7,908 nucleotides of DNA from positions 1 to 7,908 of the forward strand of contig JAKAZX010000174.1 in NCBI GenBank assembly GCA_021826485.1, given 5' to 3'. Shown here piece after piece: positions 1-6,544 of the stretch (position 1 is the first letter of the stretch; each line of letters opens with the position of its first letter). The notes under the pieces are model-generated. The model was not told the origin of the DNA and made no database searches. It was given only the letters and a program-made list of their open reading frames with translations. The stretch is from Pseudomonadota bacterium (lineage in GTDB: Bacteria > Pseudomonadota > Alphaproteobacteria > Acetobacterales > Acetobacteraceae). The position numbers were made by a program, and so were the translations under genes.

Positions 1-573
1 ATCGGCGCGGTCAACGGCTACGTGCTGTCGAAATGGCGGTTCCGCGGGTCGGAGACGCTGTTCCTGGTGATGACGCTCGGCGTGTTCATGCCCGGGCAGA
101 TGGTGCTGCTGCCCTGGGCGATCACGCTCGGCTGGCTCGGGCTGACCAACACCATCGCCGGGCTGGTGCTGATCCATTGCGTGCAGGGCATCAGCTTCAC
201 CACGCTGTTCTGCCGCAACTACTACGTCAACATCCCCGACGAACTGATCCGCGCCGCCCGCATCGACGGCGCCGGGTTCTGGCGCATCTTCCGCCGCATC
301 GTGCTGCCGCTGTCGCCGCCGATCCTGATCGTGACGGTGATCTGGCAGTTCACCGGCATCTGGAACGACTTCCTGTTCGGCATCACCTTCTCCTCCGGCG
401 CGCATCAGCCGATCACCGCGGCCCTGATCGGCCTGTCGGCGGCCGGCACGTCGGTGCACCAGTACAACGTCGAGAGCGCCGCGGTGCTGATGGGCGCGCT
501 GCCGCCGCTGCTGATCTACCTGTTCGGCGGGCGGTATTTCGTGCGCGGGCTGACACAGGGCGCGATCAAATAG
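1..573 (+). CDS. Carbohydrate ABC transporter permease, MalG/UgpE-like (CUT1), 5' end cut by window
   Basis: This is the inner-membrane permease subunit of a binding-protein-dependent sugar importer, one of the two permeases a CUT1 system normally needs. The reading frame is open from base 1, so the visible 190 residues are the C-terminal two thirds of a protein that is usually 270-300 aa; the GTG at 22 is internal, not the start. The visible N-terminus reads NGYVLSKWRF, a typical CUT1 stretch. Hydrophobic helices follow, then the cytoplasmic EAA loop at visible residues 77-104 (DELIRAARIDGAG, then RIVLPL), which docks onto the ATPase. The end, FVRGLTQGAIK, is the usual CUT1 C-terminus. The ATPase gene follows after 21 nt, so the two are co-transcribed. 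The partner permease and the binding protein should lie upstream, outside the window. The substrate is unknown; a sugar, polyol or sugar phosphate is likely from the family. Confidence 0.93.
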   Translation: MGAVNGYVLSKWRFRGSETLFLVMTLGVFMPGQMVLLPWAITLGWLGLTNTIAGLVLIHCVQGISFTTLFCRNYYVNIPDELIRAARIDGAGFWRIFRRIVLPLSPPILIVTVIWQFTGIWNDFLFGITFSSGAHQPITAALIGLSAAGTSVHQYNVESAAVLMGALPPLLIYLFGGRYFVRGLTQGAIK

Positions 574-594
574 CCGGGCAAGTAGCGGGGACAC

Positions 595-1701
<1,107 letters not shown>

Positions 1702-1721
1702 CCCAGCCGGAGCACCACGCC

Positions 1722-2483
1722 GTGACCCATGCCATCTACCCGAGCCTTGCCGACCGCCCCGTGTTCATCACCGGCGGCGGATCGGGCATCGGCGCCGCCA
1801 TGGTCGCCGCCTTCGCCGCCAACCACGCGCGCGTCGCCTTCGTCGATATCGACACGGCGGCGTCCGAGGCGCTGGTGGCGGACCTGCATGCCGCGCGCCA
1901 TGCGCCGCTGTTCCTGCGCTGCGACCTGACCGACATCGCCGCCCTGCGCGCCGCGATCGCCGCGGCCGCCGCGCGCATCGGCGATATCGGCGTGCTGGTC
2001 AACAACGCCGCCAACGACGAGCGGCACGACGTGGACGCGGTGACGCCGGAATACTGGGACCGGGCGATGGCGGTGAACCTGCGCCACCAGTTCTTCGCCG
2101 CCCAGGCGGTGCATCCGCAGATGCGCGCGCGCGGCGGCGGGGCGATCATCAATTTCAGCTCGATCGCCTGGATGGTCGGCGGCGGGCGCATGATCGCCTA
2201 CACCACCGCCAAGGCGGCGGTGATGGGGCTGACGCGCAGCCTCGCGCGCGAATTCGGGCCGGACAATATCCGCGTCAACGCGATCGCCCCCGGCGCCGTG
2301 ATCACGCCGCGCCAGTTGCGGCTGTGGCTGTCGGACGGCGACGTGGCGAATTTCGTCGCCCGCCAGTGCATCGGCCGGCGCCTGCTGGCCGAGGATATCG
2401 CCCGCGCGGCGCTGTTCCTGGCCGCCGACGACAGCGCCATGGTGACCAAGCAGTGCCTGATCGTGGACGGCGGCCTTCGCTGA
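1722..2483 (+). CDS. SDR-family sugar dehydrogenase, XylB-like (D-xylose / aldose 1-dehydrogenase group)
   Basis: This 253-aa classical short-chain dehydrogenase probably oxidises an aldose or related sugar to its lactone in the cytoplasm. Seen: the Rossmann motif TGGGSGIG (17-24), Asp42 at the end of strand 2 (which favours NAD over NADP), NNAA (94-97), and the catalytic set Asn119, Ser147, Tyr160, Lys164 with correct S-x12-Y-x3-K spacing. PG follows at 190-191, and the C-terminus ends VDGGLR. The N-terminus AIYPSL, the NNAANDERHDV stretch, AVNLRH, TPRQ and ARQC resemble the Caulobacter XylB group as I remember it, which supports the GTG start at 1722. A GGAG Shine-Dalgarno sequence lies at 1709-1712, 9 nt upstream. 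The gene follows the ABC ATPase by 20 nt, which fits a sugar import and oxidation unit. The substrate loop after Ser147 (AWMVGGGRM) and the tail differ from the xylose enzyme as I recall it, so the actual sugar is open. Confidence 0.88.
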   Translation: MTHAIYPSLADRPVFITGGGSGIGAAMVAAFAANHARVAFVDIDTAASEALVADLHAARHAPLFLRCDLTDIAALRAAIAAAAARIGDIGVLVNNAANDERHDVDAVTPEYWDRAMAVNLRHQFFAAQAVHPQMRARGGGAIINFSSIAWMVGGGRMIAYTTAKAAVMGLTRSLAREFGPDNIRVNAIAPGAVITPRQLRLWLSDGDVANFVARQCIGRRLLAEDIARAALFLAADDSAMVTKQCLIVDGGLR

Positions 2484-2555
2484 GCGGCGGCGACGGACGG
2501 GGTTGACCGGCCGGCCGTTGCGCGGCCAGTCTGGCGGGAACATCGGGGCCCCGTC

Positions 2556-3923
2556 ATGTCCAGCATCAGCGCCCGCATCGAGCGGCTGCCGTTCGGCCGG
2601 TTCCATCGCCGCCTGCTGCTGATGGGCGGCCTCGGCTACACGTTCGACGGGCTGGATGCGGCGGTGATCGCCTTCGTCCTGCCGGTGGTGATGAAACTGT
2701 GGGGGCTGACCAGCGTCGAGACCGGGGTGCTGGGCAGCGCCAATTTCATCGGCTTCCTGTTCGGCGCACTGACCGCCGGGCTGCTCGGCGACCGCATCGG
2801 GCGGCGCCCGGTGATGATGTATGCGCTCGCGCTCTACACCGTCGCCTCCCTGGTCAGCGCGTTCGCCCATTCCTGGCCGGTGTTCTTCTGGACGCGCGTG
2901 CTGGCCGGCCTCGGCACCGGGGCGGAAAGCGCGATCGTCGCGCCGTACCTGGCGGAATTCGTCGCGCGGCGGATGCGCGGCGGCTTCACCGGGGCACTCG
3001 CCGGCTTCTTCTCCTTCGGGTTCGTCGGCGCCGCGCTGCTCGGCTATTTCATCGTGCCGACCGCGCCGCAGGCATGGCGGACCGTGCTGGCGCTGACCGC
3101 GCTGCCGGTGGTGATGCTGCTGTGGTGGCGCCGCGCGCTGCCGGAATCGCCGCGCTGGCTGGAGGCGCAGGGCCGCATGGCCGAGGCGTCGCAGGTGCTC
3201 GACCGGATGGAGGCGGAGGCGGAAGGCGCATTGCCGCCGCTGGATGCCGCCGCCGCGCCGCCGCCGCTGGCCAATGCCGGGCGGCGCGGCTTCGCGGTGC
3301 AGCTCGCCGCCCTGCTGTCGCCGGGGCTGCGCCGCATCACCGTGATGACGTGGCTGATGTGGCTGTCGATCACCTTCAGCTACTATGCGTTCTTCACCTG
3401 GATCCCGACGCTGCTGGTACAGAGCGGCATGACCATCACGCGCAGCTTCGGCTACTCGATCGCGATCTATCTGGCGCAGATCCCCGGCTACTACACGGCC
3501 GCGTGGCTGAACGAGCGGATCGGCCGGCAGGCGGTGATCGCGTCCTACATGGTGCTCGGGGGCATCTCGGCGCTGGTGATGAGCATGGCGCATACGCCGC
3601 TTGCCATCATGATCTGCGGCATCTTCCTGTCGTTCTTCATGAACGGCACCTATGCCGGCGTCTATGCCTACACGCCGGAGGTGTTCCCGACCGACGTGCG
3701 CACCACCGGCACCGGCCTCGCCTCCGCGATCGGGCGGCTCGGCTCCATCGCCTCGCCGATCATCGTCGGCTTCATCTTCCCGCGCCTGGGCTTCGGCGGC
3801 GTGTTCGGCATGACGACGGTGGTGCTGCTGGTCGGCGCCGTCGCGGTGCTGGTGCTGGGCGTGCGCACCCTGAGCCGCTCGCTGGAGGACATCGCGCGCG
3901 AGGAACTCGCCCCGACACGCTGA
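2556..3923 (+). CDS. MFS transporter, metabolite:H+ symporter / sugar-porter-like
   Basis: This 455-aa inner-membrane secondary transporter has the two-times-six helix layout of the major facilitator superfamily. Helices 1-6 are visible at roughly residues 22-44, 59-79, 86-104, 109-127, 147-168 and 175-191. A hydrophilic central loop with a charged, Ala/Pro-rich stretch (about 192-255) precedes six further hydrophobic segments. Motifs: Asp31 and Asp34 in helix 1 (DGLDAA, as in proton-coupled organic-acid and metabolite symporters), motif A GDRIGRR (78-84), PESPRWLE (196-203) after helix 6, and PEVFPTDVRTTGTG from 374, typical of the sugar-porter/SV2-like/NiaP-like branch. Substrate is not readable; organic acid, aromatic acid, nicotinate-like compound or sugar are all possible. 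The ATG at 2556 follows a 72-nt gap after the dehydrogenase, the largest in this string, so a separate promoter is possible. The next gene starts 14 nt after its stop. Confidence 0.92.
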   Translation: MSSISARIERLPFGRFHRRLLLMGGLGYTFDGLDAAVIAFVLPVVMKLWGLTSVETGVLGSANFIGFLFGALTAGLLGDRIGRRPVMMYALALYTVASLVSAFAHSWPVFFWTRVLAGLGTGAESAIVAPYLAEFVARRMRGGFTGALAGFFSFGFVGAALLGYFIVPTAPQAWRTVLALTALPVVMLLWWRRALPESPRWLEAQGRMAEASQVLDRMEAEAEGALPPLDAAAAPPPLANAGRRGFAVQLAALLSPGLRRITVMTWLMWLSITFSYYAFFTWIPTLLVQSGMTITRSFGYSIAIYLAQIPGYYTAAWLNERIGRQAVIASYMVLGGISALVMSMAHTPLAIMICGIFLSFFMNGTYAGVYAYTPEVFPTDVRTTGTGLASAIGRLGSIASPIIVGFIFPRLGFGGVFGMTTVVLLVGAVAVLVLGVRTLSRSLEDIAREELAPTR

Positions 3924-3937
3924 AAGGACGCCATATC

Positions 3938-5164
3938 ATGCAGGTGCTGTTCACCGACGCCATCATCACCGATAGCGACGGGCGGCGCGAAGGCAACGTG
4001 CTGGTCGAGGACGGGGTGATCCGCGACGTCGCCGCGCGCGATGCCGGGGCGGACGGGCGGCGGGTGATCCGCCTGCGCGGCCGGACGCTGATGCCCGGGC
4101 TGATCGACTGCCATGTCCACGTGGTCGCGTGCATGATGAACCTCGCCGCGGTCGCGGCACTGCCGGATGCGATCGCGGTGCTGCGCAGCCTGCCGCTGAT
4201 GCGCGGCATGCTGGACCGCGGGTTCACCACCGTGCGCGACGTCGGCGGCGCGCCGCCGGCGCTCGGAGAGGCGGTGGCGGAGGGGCTCGCGGTCGGCCCG
4301 CGGCTGATCTGCTGCGGCAAGGCGCTGTCGCGCACCGGCGGGCATTCCGACATGCGGCCCCGCCACGACACGCATGACGCGCATCGCTGGGAACGCGGCT
4401 TCGGTGCGATGGGGCGCATCGCCGACGGCGTCGATGAAGTGCGCCGCGCCTGCCGACAGGAACTGCGCCAGGGCGCGCGCTTCATCAAGGTGATGGCCAA
4501 CGGCGGCGTCGCCAGCCCGACCGACCCGATCGCCTGGCAGGGCTACTCGCCGGAGGAACTGCGCGCGGCGGTGGAGGAAGCGGCGGATGCCGGCACCTAT
4601 GTCGCGGCGCATCTCTATACCGCCGATGCGATCGCGCGCGCGGTGCGCGCGGGGGTGCATTCACTGGAGCACTGCAACCTGATCGATGCGCCCACCGCTT
4701 CCCTGGCCGCCGCCGCCGGGGCGGTCGCGGTGCCGACACTGGTGACCTACGAGGCGCTGGCGCAGGACGGCCCGCGCTTCGGCTTTCCGCGCGACAGCAT
4801 CGCCAAGATCGAGACGGTGCGCACCCGCGGCATGCATAGCCTGGAGGTGCTGCGCGCGGCCGGCGTGACGATGGCGTTCGGCACCGACCTGCTGGGCGAA
4901 ACCCAGGTGCGGCAGACCGAGGAATTCGCCATCCGCGCGCGGGTCCTGCCGTCCGCCGAGATTTTCGCCGCCGCGACCACCATCGCGGCACGGCTGATCG
5001 GCATGGAGGGCCAGTTGGGCATCGTCGCCCCCGGCGCCATCGCCGACCTGCTGGTGGTGGAGGGTGACCCGCTGGCCGACGTGACCCTGCTGGCGGACCC
5101 GGCGCGCAATCTGCGCCTGATCATGCAACAGGGGCGCGTGTATCGGGACATGCCGGCGGACTGA
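3938..5164 (+). CDS. Metal-dependent amidohydrolase, COG1228 (imidazolonepropionase/prolidase-like)
   Basis: This 408-aa cytoplasmic hydrolase of the amidohydrolase superfamily probably cleaves an amide, peptide-like or cyclic C-N bond with a one- or two-metal centre. Seen: an N-terminal beta-sandwich strand region, then LMPGLIDCHVHV with ligands His59 and His61, TTVRDVGG (97-104), Lys184 in FIKVMANGG (candidate carboxylated bridging lysine), His225 in AAHLY, His245 in HSLEHC and Asp317 in FGTD. The C-terminal strand returns to the sandwich (GAIADLLVVEGDPL). The GGHSDMRP stretch (134-141) is a substrate-side motif I associate with the Xaa-Pro dipeptidase-like COG1228 branch. No signal peptide is present. 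The ATG at 3938 has AAAGGA (3923-3928) 9 nt upstream, overlapping the MFS stop, so the two are probably co-translated and the transporter likely brings in the substrate. The exact substrate is unknown. Confidence 0.92.
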   Translation: MQVLFTDAIITDSDGRREGNVLVEDGVIRDVAARDAGADGRRVIRLRGRTLMPGLIDCHVHVVACMMNLAAVAALPDAIAVLRSLPLMRGMLDRGFTTVRDVGGAPPALGEAVAEGLAVGPRLICCGKALSRTGGHSDMRPRHDTHDAHRWERGFGAMGRIADGVDEVRRACRQELRQGARFIKVMANGGVASPTDPIAWQGYSPEELRAAVEEAADAGTYVAAHLYTADAIARAVRAGVHSLEHCNLIDAPTASLAAAAGAVAVPTLVTYEALAQDGPRFGFPRDSIAKIETVRTRGMHSLEVLRAAGVTMAFGTDLLGETQVRQTEEFAIRARVLPSAEIFAAATTIAARLIGMEGQLGIVAPGAIADLLVVEGDPLADVTLLADPARNLRLIMQQGRVYRDMPAD

Positions 5165-5194
5165 CGCGCCACAATGCGGCCGCAGCGCCGGACA

Positions 5195-5210
5195 TTAACT
5201 GCGCCTTAAC
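5195..5210 (+). promoter_or_regulatory. CtrA-type binding site, TTAA-N7-TTAAC
   Basis: The bases are TTAA (5195-5198), seven bases, then TTAAC (5206-5210). This is an exact match to the full CtrA box known from Caulobacter and other alphaproteobacteria. It sits 31 nt after the amidohydrolase stop and about 110-125 nt before the predicted rnpB transcription start. The surrounding DNA is very GC-rich, so two TTAA blocks at this spacing are unlikely by composition alone. The controlled gene is unclear: rnpB is the only gene downstream on the + strand, and no convincing divergent gene begins nearby. Binding is inferred, not shown. Confidence 0.5.
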
Positions 5211-5262
5211 AATCGACGAAAGCGGAAAGTTATCGGGTAGTCCCGCAAGGCATTTTCCTGGC

Positions 5263-5280
5263 CCAGCATTGTCGTGCTGG
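5263..5280. repeat. Short inverted repeat before the rnpB promoter
   Basis: CCAGCA (5263-5268) and TGCTGG (5275-5280) form a perfect 6-bp inverted repeat, extendable by one T-G pair to leave a 4-nt loop. No T-run follows, so it is not a standard intrinsic terminator. It ends 5 nt before the candidate rnpB -35 box. It could be an end-of-operon hairpin for the amidohydrolase transcript, an operator for rnpB, or chance. Confidence 0.3.
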
Positions 5281-5285
5281 CGGCG

Positions 5286-5314
5286 TTGACAGGCGGCGGC
5301 GGACGGCGCACCTC
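5286..5314 (+). promoter_or_regulatory. Predicted rnpB promoter (-35 TTGACA, weak -10)
   Basis: A perfect TTGACA at 5286-5291, a 17-nt spacer and CACCTC at 5309-5314 place the transcription start 7 nt downstream at 5321. That is exactly the first base of the predicted P1 helix of the RNase P RNA. The -10 is poor by the E. coli consensus, but weak -10 elements are common in GC-rich alphaproteobacteria. The match of spacing to the RNA 5' end is the main support. Confidence 0.55.
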
Positions 5315-5320
5315 AGGCAC

Positions 5321-5731
5321 GCCAGACGGCCGGGCGGCCGCTGCCGGGGGGCAACCCCCGGTGGAGGAAAGTCCGGGCTCCACGGGAATACGGTGCCGGC
5401 TAACGGCCGGCGGGGGCGACCCCAGGGAGAGTGCCACAGAGAACAGACCGCCGGCGCAAGCGGGAAATCCGCCCGCCGGCAAGGGTGAAACGGGGCGGCA
5501 AGAGCGCACCGCGCCCCCGGCAACGGGGGCGGCACGGCAAACCCCACCGGGAGCAAGACCGAATAGGGGCGGCCGGCGAGCCAGGCGGGTTTCCGCTTGG
5601 CCGACGCAGGGGCATTCCCGCCCCGCCGCCCGGGTTGGTCGCGTGAGGCGCGCAGCGATGCGCGTCCCAGAGGAATGGTCGCCCCGTCGCGGTAACGCGG
5701 CGGACAGAACCCGGCTTACAGGCCGTCTGGC
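5321..5731 (+). ncRNA. rnpB: RNase P RNA, bacterial type A (M1 RNA)
   Basis: This is the catalytic RNA of ribonuclease P, which removes the 5' leader of precursor tRNAs together with the RnpA protein. The ends are set by an 11-bp perfect P1 helix: GCCAGACGGCC (5321-5331) pairs with GGCCGTCTGGC (5721-5731). Conserved core blocks appear in order: GAGGAAAGTCCGGGCTCC (5364-5381), ACAGAGAACAGACCGCC (5436-5452), a GGGTGAAA stretch near 5485, AAGAGCGCACCG near 5500-5511, GCAAACCCCACCGGGAGCAA (5537-5556) running into GACCGAATAG (5557-5566), and ACAGAACCCGGCTTA (5704-5718), which pairs with the first block as P4. P3 (5344-5361) is a 7-bp stem capped by a GCAA tetraloop. The GGT of GGGTTGG (5632-5638) is the likely L15 site that pairs with the tRNA CCA end. 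The length of about 411 nt is slightly above the 377 nt of E. coli. Placement upstream of mraZ is, as I recall, common in alphaproteobacteria. Confidence 0.97.
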
Positions 5732-5926
5732 GCAGTTTTGTTCATCACGGTTCCGCGCGCTGCCTTGCGTTCGATCGTTCGCGAACGGGGCGGGTGCAAA
5801 AGCGCAAAAGAACAAACGGCGAATACTGACTCGTTACAGCCATGCTGAGACAATGCGTCACGGCAATCGCGCAGGCCCTTGACATCCCTTAGGAGGTTCG
5901 CCGCCGCCCCAAGTAAAACCTGCAAA
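5732..5926. other. Non-coding stretch between rnpB and the mraZ control region
   Basis: About 195 nt without a supported gene. It begins with a short T-run (GCAGTTTTGTT, just after P1), which may help end the rnpB transcript. It contains an inverted repeat, CGTTCG (5768-5773) with CGAACG (5782-5787), and an A-rich stretch near 5797-5816 unlike its GC-rich surroundings. A TTGACA at 5879-5884 has no credible -10 at 16-18 nt. A perfect AGGAGG at 5891-5896 has no ATG, GTG or TTG start within 4-12 nt. I see no clear intrinsic terminator for rnpB, so read-through into mraZ cannot be excluded. Confidence 0.5.
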
Positions 5927-5971
5927 TCCCTTTGACGCCCATGTTCACCCATGTTATCCCATGCCATCCCA
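5927..5971 (-). promoter_or_regulatory. MraZ operator: TGGGN-N5 repeat array
   Basis: On the - strand, four exact TGGGN units lie at 5967-5971, 5957-5961, 5947-5951 and 5937-5941, each separated by exactly 5 nt. A fifth, degenerate unit (AGGGA, 5927-5931) continues the same 10-bp phase. MraZ of E. coli is known to bind TGGGN repeats with 5-nt spacers upstream of its own operon, so this is very probably the autoregulatory site for the mraZ gene 115 nt downstream. The ten-base period puts all units on one face of the helix, as suits a ring-shaped multimer. The array covers the spacer and -10 of the candidate promoter, which implies repression. Confidence 0.85.
5932..5960 (+). promoter_or_regulatory. 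Predicted mraZ/dcw operon promoter
   Basis: TTGACG (5932-5937), a 17-nt spacer and TATCCC (5955-5960) form a plausible housekeeping promoter; TTATCC at 5954-5959 with a 16-nt spacer is the alternative -10. The start of transcription would fall near 5967, giving a leader of about 119 nt. The element overlaps the MraZ repeats, which supports both calls, but no start-site data are available. Confidence 0.55.
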
Positions 5972-5988
5972 GGGCGGGGGGACACCGT

Positions 5989-6052
5989 GGCGCGTCACGC
6001 GCCCCGGCGACGCAGCCGCTCGGACCACACCAGGCGCTTCGCGAGGCAAGCG
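5989..6052 (+). other. mraZ leader with two small hairpins
   Basis: The untranslated leader before mraZ can form GGCGCG/CGCGCC (5989-5994 with 5998-6003, 3-nt loop) and CGCTT/AAGCG (6035-6039 with 6048-6052, 8-nt loop). Neither is followed by a T-run, so termination is unlikely. They match no riboswitch I recognise and may only reflect GC-rich composition. Confidence 0.3.
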
Positions 6053-6085
6053 GATACAGGCGGGGAAAGGGGCGCAGCCGGCCGG

Positions 6086-6544
6086 ATGACCCAATTCCTG
6101 GGCACCCATACGAACAGGCTGGACGCCAAGGGCCGCGTCTCCATCCCCGCGCCGTTCCGGGCCGCCCTGCGTCTGGAAGGCGGCGGCAGCGTGCCGCTGG
6201 TGCTCCGCCCCTCGCACAAGCACGCCTGCGTCGAGGGCTGGCCCGACTCGGTGTTCCAGTCGCTCGCCAAGCCGCTCGATGCGCTCGACATGTTCAGCGA
6301 GGCGCATGACGACCTCGCCGCCGCGCTCTATGCCGATGCCTGGCCGATGGAGGCCGACAAGGAAGGCCGCATCGTGCTGCCGGAGGCGCTGGTGGCGCAT
6401 GCCAATCTGTCGGATGCGGTGGTGTTCATGGGCCTCGGCCGCACCTTCCAGATCTGGGAACCGGCGGCGGCCGAGCGGCGGCGGGCGGAAGCACGGGAAC
6501 GCGCGCGGGCGCGCCAGTTGACCCTGCCGGGAGGGGCGGCATGA
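6086..6544 (+). CDS. mraZ: Transcriptional regulator MraZ
   Basis: This 152-aa protein is the conserved first gene of the dcw cluster, a nucleoid-associated regulator that forms ring-shaped multimers and binds repeats upstream of its own operon. Two AbrB-like (SpoVT-AbrB) swapped-hairpin domains are visible, each with the family DxxxR motif: D13-A-K-G-R17 in LDAKGRVSIPA, and D91-K-E-G-R95 in DKEGRIVLPE. Length equals that of the E. coli protein. The ATG at 6086 is chosen because family members begin with M, a few residues, then FLGTH; the in-frame ATG at 5951 lies inside the operator and would add 45 unrelated residues. A weak AAAGGGG (6066-6072) stands 13 nt upstream. The C-terminus is Arg/Ala-rich (residues about 130-146). 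The stop overlaps the rsmH start as ATGA. Autorepression through the repeats at 5927-5971 is likely. Confidence 0.97.
   Translation: MTQFLGTHTNRLDAKGRVSIPAPFRAALRLEGGGSVPLVLRPSHKHACVEGWPDSVFQSLAKPLDALDMFSEAHDDLAAALYADAWPMEADKEGRIVLPEALVAHANLSDAVVFMGLGRTFQIWEPAAAERRRAEARERARARQLTLPGGAA

Noticed and set aside
22..24. GTG at 22 as the permease start
   Set aside because: The frame is open to base 1, and conserved CUT1 residues (NGYV) run across this codon, so the gene begins outside the window.
2503..2531. TTGACC with a 17-nt spacer as a promoter for the MFS gene, and the GGCCG/CGGCC hairpin at 2513-2527
   Set aside because: The -10 would be CCAGTC, which is not convincing, and a 5-bp GC hairpin without a T-run is expected by chance here; a promoter in this 72-nt gap is possible but unsupported.
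2699..3937. Upstream extension of the amidohydrolase frame
   Set aside because: The frame is open back to 2699 but overlaps the MFS gene out of frame. The ATG at 3938 with AAAGGA 9 nt upstream gives a family-typical N-terminus.
3668..4660. - strand open frame of 330 codons across the MFS/amidohydrolase junction
   Set aside because: It is antisense to two well-supported genes and has no family motifs; the composition is that of a shadow frame.
5828..5832. GANTC (CcrM methylation) site between rnpB and mraZ
   Set aside because: Several other GANTC sites occur inside genes in the window (for example near 894, 3147, 6244 and 6802), so this one is not distinctive.
5195..5882. Open frames on both strands over rnpB (5195-5815 on - and 5274-5882 on +)
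   Set aside because: They coincide with the structured RNase P RNA, and their translations are Arg/Pro/Gly-rich without domain signal.
5879..5884. TTGACA as an additional mraZ promoter -35
   Set aside because: At 16-18 nt downstream the sequence is GC-only (near CGCCGC) with no -10-like hexamer.
5716..5985. 89-codon - strand frame between rnpB and mraZ
   Set aside because: It starts beyond the MraZ operator and runs through the rnpB 3' end; there is no ribosome-binding site or family resemblance.
5951..6085. In-frame upstream start for mraZ at 5951
   Set aside because: The ATG is inside the operator and promoter region, and the added 45 residues have no counterpart in MraZ proteins, which begin a few residues before FLGTH.
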